A stretch of 64,000 nucleotides of DNA from Poa pratensis (lineage: Eukaryota; Streptophyta; Magnoliopsida; Poales; Poaceae): positions 62,300,437 through 62,364,436 of the forward strand of contig CAMZMU010000040.1 in assembly GCA_947311845.1 (NCBI GenBank), read 5' to 3'. The notes under the pieces are model-generated. The model did no database searches. It saw nothing but the letters and a program-made list of their open reading frames with translations, and was not told the origin of the DNA. Below, piece by piece: positions 23,491 to 33,809 of the stretch. The position numbers were made by a program, and so were the translations under genes. How positions within the stretch are numbered: position 1 is the first letter of the stretch; each line of letters begins with the position of its first letter.

Positions 23491-25071
23491 ATGAGCTCCG
23501 GTGCTGGCAAGCAGGCTAGTGGGAGTCACACCAAGCGGGCTGCTAAGCGTGCTCGTTCAGGCAAAGGCATTCGTGAAGAAGATGATGAACCTGAAGTTAT
23601 GCCTGAGAAGACCACTCGTCGGCAGAAGTCTAATGCTGCAAAGGCCAAAGCTGCTCAAAGCAGGTCACTCAACCTTATGTCATCCAAGGATTTTGTTCGA
23701 GAAAGGCGGATGAATCCCTATGCCACTCCTAAGCTCAGCACTTTCACCACTCCGGGGTTTCACAATCTATTTCAAGAGAAATATTCTATGAAGTCCTTCC
23801 CAAGCACAAGACCAAGGTTGTTGAACAGTTTTGCATTGACACCGACCACATGGAGAGGCACCTTGGGTACTTTGGAGAAGCTGTTGGCATTTGCAAGGAG
23901 TTTGGGATTTATGACTATATTGGGCTGCAACAGAGTTTCAATGATCACCTTGTCATGCAGTTCTTTGCCACTGTTCACTTCTTCTCCGACGAGCCAAGGC
24001 GGATCAAATGGATGTCAAAGATGTAATTCTTGAGGCCAAGTGGAGTGAGTTTGCCTCTCTTCTTGGCTTAGTTGACAATGGCTTTGCGTTGAATGAAGAT
24101 GCTCAGCAACAATTCTTCCGCATCAACTATAACTCACAACCGATGAAGCCCGAGGTCCTCTATGATCTGTACATCCAAGGACGTGCCTTGGTGGGGTTCC
24201 AAAAGAACTTGCTAAAGGTTTGGGACATCATGCACAGGATCTACCGCAACACCGTTGCACCCCGTGTGGGCAACTTTGACCAAATCCATGGAAAACTTAT
24301 TGATCTCTTGTTTGAATCTTCTATCATGGTTGGGCAAGGCAAGAAACTTGATGTGATGGACATCATATGGCATGAGATGTATGCTGTTGTGATGAAAAGG
24401 AGACCTTCCATTTTTGGTGCTCACGTTATGCAGTTGATCATTCACACGTGGACGAGGAAGAAACTTCCTTTGGCTCTCTTGGACAATGAGGAGAATCCCA
24501 CTGAGCACAAGGTCAAGGAGCTGAGCATAAAGAAACATCTTGCTCCGCTTATCCCCGATGAAGTCGAAAGCTCTTCCAATGATGAAGATGATCCCTTGTT
24601 TGAGCTTCCTCCCAAGGCGAATGCTCAAGATAAAGGTTTCAAAAAGTGGGTGGCTGGTGCTATGAAGACCATCTTTTGCCGCCAAGACGATGCTGACAAG
24701 AGGGCCTATAAGGAACATGTTAGGAACAGAAAGAGCGTCAACTCACCCGTCAGCGTTTTGAGCACCTAGGCGTTCCTGTTAAGCCCGGGTCTGAGGACAG
24801 AATTACTGAAGAAGCTGCTTGGCTCAAGAACCGTCGCCCTTGGGTGGATTTCGATCTTCAGGATGATGCTTCCTCATCTCAGCCCGATATCCCTTGGTCT
24901 CGCACTCAGATTGGTTCCTCCACTGCTCATGGTGATACAGAAGTGTCTGATGATGATGATGAGGATGGTGATGCACATGATGGTGATGGTACAGATTCTG
25001 CGAGAAAAGTGCTGAGGTCGCCCCGGCCACTACCTCCGATGAAGACTCCGGCGAGGAGTGACTTCCACTAG
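23491..25071 (+). pseudogene. Element A extra (envelope-position) gene, frameshifted
   Basis: Third gene of the element, downstream of pol. The ATG at 23491 opens a Lys/Arg-rich segment (TKRAAKRARSGKG). The frame breaks near 23790, continues in another frame, then reads 24008-24769 and, after one more break, 24844-25071, ending in an Asp-rich tail. It is homologous to the intact gene in element B by short shared blocks: FFATVHF near 23960, then WMSKDV near 24010 and DVMDIIWHEM near 24355. The domain resembles the putative plant transposon protein domain often found in plant retroelements; function is unknown. No signal peptide or membrane span is visible, so true envelope function is doubtful. 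Confidence 0.75.
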
Positions 25072-25088
25072 GGACGTTAGCATCGCCT

Positions 25089-25122
25089 CTCCCTTTTTGG
25101 TGTCATGATGCCAAAGGGGGAG
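25089..25122 (+). other. Hairpin with polypurine arm after the extra gene, element A
   Basis: CTCCCTTTTTGG, then about ten bases, then CCAAAGGGGGAG form an imperfect inverted repeat about 20 bases after the stop. The purine arm is a second polypurine tract. Element B has the same structure at 39666-39699. Confidence 0.65.
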
Positions 25123-25382
25123 AGTGTTCTATTAGGTTCTCCGGGGTTTTGTATGGTTGAGGGCACAAGCTTGGTTCTTATATTTGGTGTTTGTCTATCG
25201 CTTGTGCTCCTCGTTTTTATTTTGCCTTCGTTGAACTCATGGGGTAAGACATGTGAGAACTTTAAATTCTTGTAAGACTATGTGTGCAAGACTTTGTGCT
25301 TTGTGTGCTATTATCTCTTGTCTTACCTTGTGCAAGTTGTGCCTTATTGTTTATCTATGAACTTGCTCGGTTTACAAAATCT

Positions 25383-25520
25383 AGGGGGAGTGTTGATCCT
25401 ACCTATATGCATTTTGCATTCAAAACGCAAGATTCTACTAATGCATAGGGTTAGGGGGAGCCCGTCTATATTTTGTGAACCTTTTTGATGTGTTGTCATC
25501 ATACTCCAAAAAGGGGGAGA
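25383..25520 (+). other. Polypurine tracts, element A
   Basis: TAGGGGGAG at about 25383-25390 and 25453-25460, and the terminal tract AAAAAGGGGGAGA (25508-25520) directly before the 3' LTR. The last primes plus-strand synthesis. Multiple upstream copies are a described Sirevirus trait. Confidence 0.85.
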
Positions 25521-25521
25521 T

Positions 25522-26826
25522 TGAAAGAGCATACTTGCTCTAAACTCTATTTTGGGTGTCTAATGAAACACATCATCTGATCTAATGTGTGCTTGACAGT
25601 TGCAGATAAGTGTCGTCGAAACTTTGTGTCAAGTTGGAGCTAGTGGCCCTGGAAATCAGCTCAGTAGAGCTTTTATGTGTCTGGCGGTAGTACCGCTGTC
25701 GCAGCGGTAGTACCGCTCCACCTGGAGCGGGACTCCTGCAGCACAGCTGGTACTTCCTGGCGGTGGTACCGTGTGGTACCGCTGGCTTCAGCCAGCGGTA
25801 CTACCGCTGGTGGTACCGCCAGGGGTACGCTAGGCCAAATTTGCTCTCTGGACTCGCTACGGTACCCGGCGGTAGTCGCCTCGTACTACCGCTGGTTTCC
25901 TTCTGTTTTATTCGAAGGATCCCAGCGGTACTACCGGCAGCGCCGCGGTAGTACCGCCATACCTGACAGCTACGGTACCTCTGCGAGGTACCGCCGCAGC
26001 TGGGTCGTGCAGTACACTGGGTACCGCAGGGAGACCAGCAGCGGTAGTACCGCTGTTCCAGCGGTAGTACCGCTGTGCAGTTTTTCTGCACATAACGGTT
26101 AGATTTTCAGGGACCCCTATTTAAAGACTGCTTCTTCTCCAAGAAGCTTAGCTCGCCCGGATTCGAAATACACCATTGTTGCAAGCTCAAGAATCACTAG
26201 ATCTCCCAATCCCTCCACCCAAACTCGTTGATCTTTGGAGGATTGAAGGAGAAGGCCCGGATCTACTACTTCACCAAAGCGTTCTTCATTTCCCCTCATT
26301 CACTTGAGGGATTCGAGCTAGGGTTTCCACTAGGAAAACCTAGGCATCTTGTTGTTCTCACTTGCTTGTTACTTTTGTGTAGCAGGTGTTGTGGTGATTG
26401 AGAGCCCCCAATCCTTTTGTGGGTTGAGCCTCAAGTTGTTGTAAGGGCTCCGGATTCCGCCTTGAAGGATTCGATAAAGAAAGGTGGACCGAGCTTTTGT
26501 GCGAGGTTCATCGGAGAATAGGGTGAGGCCATTTGTGGCGTCTTGAGTTTGAAACTCACACCCCTCCAACGAGACGTACTCCCCTAAAAAGGAGGAACTC
26601 GGGAATACATCCTTGTCTCCGCGTGCTTTCATATCGGTTATTCCTTTCTAGTTATTTACTACTTGTATCTTATCTTGTTTAGACTTAACTTGTCATATCG
26701 GTAAATTCACCATAGTTGCATATATAGAGAATTTACCTTTTAGTCAAGCCTTAATCGAAAAAGAGATAAAATTGGAGTAGCACCTATTCACCCCCCCCCC
26801 CTCTAGGTGGCCATACGATCCTTTCA
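25522..26826 (+). repeat. Element A 3' LTR
   Basis: A 1,305-bp copy of the 5' LTR, with the palindromic array at 25681-26080 and TATA-like CTATTTAAAG near 26119. It has one more AGCGGTAGTACCGCT unit (about 26057) than the 5' copy. Most other differences are one-base indels in short runs. Confidence 0.93.
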
Positions 26827-27960
26827 CATAACAAAAGGAAAGCATTAAACAGTGGTCCCTCCTCCTTTTTACCGGGCTTGGGACCGGCTATCCAAATAAA
26901 GCTTGTGTTGGATAGGCATGGTTACCCATGTTGACCACCTATACCCCAGCAAAAAATCTAAAATAACTGAGACAAACATTGACTGACTTAGATAGAGATA
27001 TACAGACTGTAACATTGAAACACTAACAAAAATGACTGAATCACTGAGATAAAGAATGAATCAATTAGATAAATAACATAATCAATGAGACAATGAAGAC
27101 TGAATCAATTATAATGAAAACTGAATCAATGACATAAACGACTGAATCACTGAGAGAATAACGGAACAAATAATGATCGTCAATGAAACGTAATTTTAGC
27201 CTAAGCAAAAAAAACGGAAAACACAAAAGTGGACATGAAATTAAAAAAAGAGGCATGAGAATAAATCATTACTACCGGTCTTGGAAAAAATCGCGATTTA
27301 ATTCATATCAGATAGACCAAAGTTTTAGTGCCTAAAGAACAAATAACACCTGCCAACTTGATAAAATTCATACCATAAATGGGAAAGAACATGGAACAAA
27401 TCACGAGTATAATAGGAACACAAATTTAGACCAAGCGGAACAAACCATAAGCACATGAGAAACAAATGACTACTAATAGCGGAGAATAGTTTTGGGCTAA
27501 GTGAAACAAGATTTTAGCAAACATGGAATAAACTGCACTATAGACGAAACAAAAGAAATAACGAATTAAATAAATTCAATTTCTCTAAAAAAAACGTCCC
27601 TACTATGAGCGAAAAAAACAAAATCAGACCTACTTCTAAAGGCTAGATCAAATAACGACTAAGAAAAACATTTATTAGAATAAATGAAGCAGAAAAATAG
27701 AAATCTTAAACTAAAAAATAGATTAACAGAGAACCCATAAGAAAACTAAATTAAAAAAGAAGGAAGAAAAGAAGAAGAAAAAGAAATAAAAACATAATTT
27801 TGTTTTAGGCAACACAGAAACATAATTTTTTATATGAAAAATATAGAAACTTTTTTAGGTAAAAAAATACAGAAACATAATAAGTGAAACAAAGAGAATT
27901 AACGAAACGAAAGGAGGACGCCATCTCTAGCAAAATCGCGAGTAAACCAGCTGGGCCATT
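26827..27960 (-). mobile_element. Fold-back element, outer right arm
   Basis: Resumes the right arm after element A. It holds the inverted counterpart of the left-arm segment near 11450-11570 (ACCGGGCTTGGGACCGGCTA), then an ACTGAATCA-rich array (to about 27180), then AT-rich sequence with AAGTGAAACAAG motifs. It ends in a segment (27929-27961) that resembles the reverse complement of 10461-10489. The end lies about 160 bases before the UTP23 start codon. Confidence 0.6.
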
Positions 27961-28122
27961 TTTGGGCCGCGCGCGTTTCTGCTGAGGCCCGAGCGGCCAT
28001 ACCGAGCAATATCCCTAGCTCTCTCCCTGCCGGCCTGCCCCGCGACGCCGCCTCTCCACTTGACACGCCACACCTCCGGCCGCCACCGCCGCCGCCGCCT
28101 TGCTTCCGTCCGTCCGTCCGCG
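27951..28122 (+). promoter_or_regulatory. UTP23: UTP23 promoter with TGGGCC motifs
   Basis: CTGGGCCATT (27951-27960) and TTGGGCCGC (27962-27970) provide two TGGGCC site II elements, which are typical of plant ribosome-biogenesis promoters and are bound by TCP factors. The first lies within the terminal sequence of the fold-back element. No TATA box is apparent. A GC-rich 5' leader follows. Confidence 0.5.
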
Positions 28123-29907
28123 ATGAGGGTGAAGAGGCGGTCGAGGCACCGGAGGGCGGTCAAGTTCTACTCGACCTGCTTCGGTTTCCGCGAGCCCTAC
28201 AAGGTGCTCGTCGACGGCACCTTCGTCCACCACCTCCTCGTCCACCGCCTCCTCCCCGCCGACGACGCCCTCCGCGAGCTCCTCTCAGCGACCAGGTCCA
28301 CCCCGCTCTTCACCTCCAAGTGCGTCCGCGCCGAGCTGAGGCGCCTCGGCAAGTCCTACGCCGAGGACTTCGACGCCGCCAGCTCCTCGAAACCGCCAGG
28401 TTCCCCACTCCTCCTCTCCTCTTCTCACCACTCTAATCTATGTATGCATTTGGACGTTGACGGAATTTCAAATGTGAATCACTTCGTCCTGGCATGCTAG
28501 TTACCTGACAGAATTAGAGCCAATTTGGTTTTGCGGTATCTGAAAACCTGGATGCAGTATGAGTTGATGATTATTGCTCCACACATCCCTGCTATACCTG
28601 TATCTGTAAATTAGCACTGGTTAGTTTTGTGTCATTCCCTGATTATATCACCTACTCGATTCGATTCGGATCACGTTGGTTTGTTTATATCAGTTTGATT
28701 GTAGTCACTATTGCAGTACTAATACATTCAGTGAGGATATTTATTACCGTTCTATGACTCGATGAGCTCGAGGCAGAGGTACTGATGATTGTTTGTTCTG
28801 TGGACTTTGCCGGTGTCTTCAGTTGCGAGCATGACAAAGTGGTTAGTGCAGTGGATTGTATTATGTCGCTGATTGGTGATAAGAATCCAGAGCACTACTT
28901 TGTCGCCACCCAGGATTCTGATCTCCGGGAAAAACTACGGGAGGTATGAAGATTCGCCCGCTATAACATTCTACCTTTATATTTTATAAATCTCATAACA
29001 TCTAACTGAACCAAAATGGCCGAATTTAGAATGTATTAAACCATGTTCAAAACATCTGCAATAATGTGCTTATATTATTATTATTTTGCTTGGATGTAGA
29101 TTCCTGGTGTTCCTGTGATATATGGCCTGAAGAACTCCTTGTTTATTGAGCAACCCTCAGTGCATCAGCGTAAGTTTGCTCAAATAGATGAAGAGAAGCG
29201 TATACATATGGAGAAATCAGAATTTAAGAAGCTATTGAAGGCATCATCAGAAGGGAAGGCATCTGGCGATGCACCTGAAGTGGCAGAGAAAAGCAAGTTT
29301 AAAAGGAACAGAGCAAAGGTTACATTTGCTGCTATTTCTTTTTTTGGGATATTTGTTGTATGATCATGTATATTATTTGATCAAGTTAGCACCATTAACA
29401 TTTTTAATTCCTAACTGTATCCACACTTTATGTACGAAATGCTGATGTGTGTCTTTCTGTAGGGCCCGAACCCACTCTCCTGCAAGAAAAAGAAACCAAA
29501 GCCCCAACCATCAGCTGGTGAAAATCAGGTAATCATCGCTATATATCATTGTCGGTTTACATCTGTAAGCTGTATGTAATACCCATGACATGCTCATTAT
29601 ACGCATCTGTTGCCATGTTGTAAAAGCAAGTCCGGACTGGGAAGTTCCAGACTTTTCTTACTAAGAGTGAGATGTATCATGTGAAATTATTCTTGGTTAG
29701 GCACTTTGGAAGTGAGGCGCACCACTTCAATTTTTTGGGCTTAGCACATGATTTCTGTTATATCCACTTATTGAGGAGCGCGATGACTCACTGACCTGAA
29801 CACATGTCCTGCAGGATAATAAGTCTGATGGTGAGGCGAAGAGGAAGAGGGTTAGGAAGCGGAAGAGAAGCGGTAAAGACAGCAATGAAGCAGCGACAGC
29901 GAGCTGA
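28123..29907 (+). CDS. UTP23: rRNA-processing protein UTP23, PIN-like domain, one frameshift in exon 1
   Basis: Small-subunit processome factor acting in the nucleolus in early 18S rRNA maturation. Exons: 28123-28399, 28823-28943, 29100-29318, 29463-29528, 29815-29907, all with GT-AG introns. The N-terminus is MRVKRRSRHRRAVKFYSTCF, followed by a PIN-like fold with KVLVDGTFVHHLL, DKNPEHYFVATQDSDLR and PGVPVIYGLKNSLFIEQPS. The C-terminus is Lys/Arg-rich. Exon 1 reads into exon 2 in the wrong frame: one base is missing near 28381-28386, where the family has a Leu-Leu pair, so exon 2 hits a stop early. All other junctions agree. Without that break the protein would be about 258 residues, a normal length. 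Sequence error is the simplest explanation. Confidence 0.88.
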
Positions 29908-30029
29908 TGGACTCACGAAGTTGCAAACAAGCATACCATTGCAGCTCGATATTGCTTCGGTCCATTGTAGCCATGCTTAAGATTCTCTGTGGATGGTGTT
30001 TCTCCAGATATAATTTGCAATCGTGATGG

Positions 30030-31235
30030 TGAAAGGACATTGTCCGTTAATCTTGTTTTGACGTTTGATCACAACACTTGGAAGTATTTAACATACCGCT
30101 AAGTGTCCACAGGAATTATGACCATCTATATCAAAATATACTAGTGGATCTCTCTCTATGCAAAAAGGGAAGAAAAGTAGTTGTCGGTCTTCAAATCGTG
30201 AAGGGAGAAGGCGCTCTGCAGGGAGGCCGGCCCCCAGGCCAGCCCAAGCTGGTCTCCAGGCTGGTTGCCTCGGGTGGCTGGCCGGCCTGGGGGCCGGCCC
30301 TGGCCGGTCTCAAGGCTGGTTGCCTCGGGCAGCTGGCCGGTCCAGGCCGGCACCCAGGCCGGTTTGGTTGCTGGCTCGGCCAGCCCAGCCAGCCCGGCCC
30401 CAGGCCGGCCCAGGCTGGTTTCCAGGCCGGCCGCCTCGGCTGCTCTACCGGCCCTCAGGCCGGCCCAGGCCGGCCTTGCTTCCTGCGCTTCGCCACTTAC
30501 CTCTTCAACGGCCATATTTTGAAGGGGACTATATATACCTCTTCACCAACCTTTGGACAACCAGCTTGAACACATTGAAGAACACCATTGATTGCAAGCT
30601 CAAGATTTGATAGATCTCCCAATCCCTCCACCCAAACTCGTTGATACTTGGAGGATTGAAGGAGAAGCCCCGGATCTACATCTTCACCAAGCCGTTCTTC
30701 ATTTCCCCCTCATTCACTTGAGGGACCCTTTGCTAGGATTTCCATTGGGAAAACCTAGCCTCATATTGTACTCACTTGATTGTCTTTGTGCGGGAGCCCC
30801 CAATCCTCTTGTGGGTTGTGCCCCGGATCGTTGTTGTAAGGGCTCCGGATTCCGCCTTGAAGGATTCCGATAGTGGAAGGTGAACCAAACCTTTGTGGTG
30901 CGGTTCATCGGAGAAGAAGGTGCACCCGCCTTTGTGGCGGTTGAGTTTTGACCTTTGTGGTAGCTCACACCTCTCCAACGAGACGTACTCCCCTAAAAAG
31001 GAGGAACTCGGGATTACATCCGTGTCTCCGCGTGCTTTCACTTCGGTTACTTCTATCCTTGTTTATAGTCTTTACTTCGTGTATCTTGTTTAGTTGCTGC
31101 TTGTCATATAGGTAAATTCACCTTAGTTGCATATCTAGAGAATTTACCTTTTGTGTCAAGCCTAATTTGAAAAAGTACTAAAATTGAAGTAGCACCTATT
31201 CACCCCCCCCCTCTAGGTGTCATACGATCCTTTCA
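30030..31235 (+). repeat. Element B 5' LTR
   Basis: 1,206 bp, TGAAAGG...CTTTCA. The repeat array (30222-30480) is followed by a TATA-like TATATATAC (30530-30538) and ends in CACC, a C run, then CTCTAGGTGTC. Outside the array it is nearly identical to the 3' LTR. Confidence 0.93.
30222..30480. repeat. GGCCGG/CAGGCCGG array, element B 5' LTR
   Basis: Dense GC-rich array of CAGGCCGG, GGCCGGCC and CAAGGCTGG-type units just upstream of the TATA-like box. It is very rich in CpG and in FseI-like GGCCGGCC palindromes. Long open frames through it (Arg/Pro/Gly/Ala-rich) are a composition effect. Confidence 0.85.
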
Positions 31236-31237
31236 AT

Positions 31238-31249
31238 TGGTATCAGAGC
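31238..31249 (+). other. Primer binding site, element B
   Basis: TGGTATCAGAGC, complementary to initiator methionine tRNA, begins three bases after the LTR, as in element A. Confidence 0.92.
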
Positions 31250-31287
31250 CTCGGCTCTCTTGTTGGGCTTAACCGCCTAAGAGAAGT

Positions 31288-33791
31288 ATGACACGAAGTG
31301 ATGGTGATCCCTTGGATGACCAAGCCACTACGGCATCCATGGCCGATCTCAAATCGATGGAGACATCTTTGATATCGTCCATGGATACCAAATTTGCCGA
31401 GATGCGTGAGTTGATCACACAACTCGCAAGTGGCAAGGTTCCTAAGGAGACCACCCCACTAGATGACTCCGCTACCTCCCATGACGGTGAAACCGAGGAG
31501 GGAAAAGAGGAAAAGAAAGGGGTTGAAGATAAAAAACCGACCTAAGAAATCTTCCACCTCTACCACCACTCCCGAAGGTGGGAAGCCGGAGTACCATGGG
31601 GTTCCCTTTGTACTCTCCCGACCCACCTATCCATCATACTCGCATAAACCCTTTGGGTCCACCTCCTAAACTTAATGCATGGCTTTTGCTACTTGGCAAC
31701 ACTTAATGAAATCTCATATCAACAGTTCCTCTATCGAGCTTTGGAGGATCATTCAAGAGGGATACAAGGCCGTGAATCCTAACAACTTGACAAGAAGAGA
31801 GGTGCCGAGAAACAACTCAATGCTTCCGCTCTCCACATGATTGAACTTGCCGTTGGAGAAAGTGGTCTTCATCACATTCAAAACGTCTCCACCGCCAAAG
31901 AAGCTTGGAGTGCCTTGAGGTGGCATTCTTGGAAATGAAAGCATGAAGAGGAATAGATTGATGCTTGAGCAATGAGCCGAAGGTTTCTACATGCTTGATA
32001 TGAAACTCATGAGGAGATGTATGGAAGACTCAACATTCTTGCCAAAGCCTTTCATAATGTTGGGGCAACCTATGTGGATGATGCTTGGATCAAGAGGAAG
32101 TATGTGAATGCTCTCATGCCCTTCGAGCCCGTTGATTGAAGGCCATACAAGGAAAATTCAACTACCTTGAGATGACATCCAATGAAGTTATGCAAGAGAT
32201 GCAAGCCTCCAAGGTTGCCACCAAGAATGCTCTAGACAACCGTGCTAGGGCCATGGGAATGAAGCAAGGTCCCTCTCTTGCTTTGAAGGCCAAGGTTGTG
32301 TGCCTTGATGAACATGATGAGTTGAAGCATGCCCGAACAACCTTCCTCCCGATGAACTTGAACCGCCCTCCATGGTCACATAGCTCTTGCAACAAGGACA
32401 TTTTGGAATGACCCGGCCAAGGCAAAGGCTCAACTTGATCATGCAAACAATCCAAGTGGGAAGAAGGAGTTTGCTAATAGGATAAAGACTTGCTACAATT
32501 GTCATAACAAGCATCACTTCATCAAAGATTGTCCTTATGAGAATAGAGAGCAAAACGGTGGAAGGCTTGTCCTCAAGGGCGAATCAAACATGATACAAAA
32601 GAAGCCTTTTGTCAAGAGGAAGCCATTCTTCAAGAAAGCACCAAGAATTGTGTTGATGACTCAAGAAGAGTATCCTTCCGAGGATTCCGAAGAAGAAGAA
32701 GAACCCACTCGTGAGGTGGCCGCTTTGGCCATTGTATCAACTCCACCTCCTTCTCTCTTCGAATCCCCCAATGAGAACCTCTCCATCAACACCGCTCGTT
32801 GCCTCATGGCTCCGTCACCGAGGTATCATCTTCTACTCCCAAGACTATGCATGAAATAGATGATAAAACTAGTCTTGTGATTAAGAAAGAACTTGTTGCT
32901 TCCGATACTATTATGGCTAACTTGCAAGGTGAAGCTAAGGCATATGTTGAGTCTCTCTTGAGACAACTTGATGCGGCCGAAGAAATCCTTGATGACAAGG
33001 GAAAAATTGAGAGAGAGGATTCTCTCACCATTGCATCCTTGAATGCTTCTCTTGAAGAAGAGAGTGAATATAGAACCTCTCTTGAGGAAAGAATTGAGTC
33101 TCTTGATGATAAAAATGATGAAATAATTGCTAAAATCATTAAGGATAGAGATCATGTCTTTGCTAAATATAAAGTGGTTAAAAAGGAGAAAGCCGAGTTT
33201 GTGGTTGCTAATGCTAGACTCCTTGAGGATGTGGAGAAACTTAACAAGGCTCATAAGGCCTTGGAAAGTACCCACTCTCTTCTAGTCAAGTCTCATGAGC
33301 AACTTCAAACTCAACTTTCCAAATCTAACTCACCTAGCACCTCTACTCCCTCTTGTGATCATGCAAATGTTATTGAGGAAAATGCTAGGTTGAAGGTTGA
33401 GCTTGCCAAGGCCACTAGTGCCAAGACCTCTATTCCTAAAGGTAAAGAAAAGGTGTTGCTCAAATTTTTGAGCAAAAGCCACACAAAGGGAAGGAGGGCC
33501 TGGTTATGTGGCCAAGGCAAAGAAGAAGAAGAGCAACACCAATGCCAAGCCCGCACAAGCCAAGACTCCCATTGCGGTGGTAATGCCACTAGGGGCAAGA
33601 CCACTCGTAGTGACTTTGCGGGGCATAACAATCCCAACTACTTTCTTTATGTTGATTACTATGGGGATGTTTATGCAAAATATGTTGGTCCTTATGATGG
33701 TTACATTGCTTACTCTATTTGGGTTCCTAAGACCCTTGTTGCTAACAAAAGAGGACCCATTGAGAAATGGGTACCTAAAACCAAGCAATGA
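31288..33791 (+). pseudogene. Element B gag with zinc knuckle and long coiled coil, frameshifted
   Basis: Start at 31288 (MTRSDGDPLDDQ). The first frame ends at 31545 and further breaks occur up to about 32460. An intact zinc knuckle CYNCHNKHHFIKDC (CX2CX4HX4C) lies at about 32492-32533. Next come an acidic segment and a frame 32799-33791 that encodes about 200 residues of heptad-rich coiled coil (EEESEYRTSLEERIESLDDK), then a basic tail. Element A has the same layout. The coiled coil may mediate particle assembly or host factor contact; that is inference. Confidence 0.85.
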
Positions 33792-33809
33792 TTTCTTGTA
33801 GGACTATGC

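Larger units (their letters stand above)
15403..26826 (+). mobile_element. Element A: full-length Sirevirus (Ty1/copia) retrotransposon
   Basis: An 11,424-bp element flanked by CATAA at 15398-15402 and 26827-26831. Order: 5' LTR, initiator-Met tRNA primer site, gag with coiled-coil extension, protease, integrase, reverse transcriptase/RNase H, a conserved noncoding block, a repeat array, an extra gene, several polypurine tracts, 3' LTR. Integrase before RT is the copia order; the extra 3' gene, multiple polypurine tracts and CGG/CCG palindromes are known marks of Sireviruses. Coding frames are broken in many places, so it is not autonomous as read. It inserted into the right arm of the fold-back element. 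Confidence 0.93.

Noticed and set aside
24212..24718. Minus-strand 168-residue frame within element A
   Set aside because: Complement of the extra gene; the plus frame shares motifs with the intact copy in element B.
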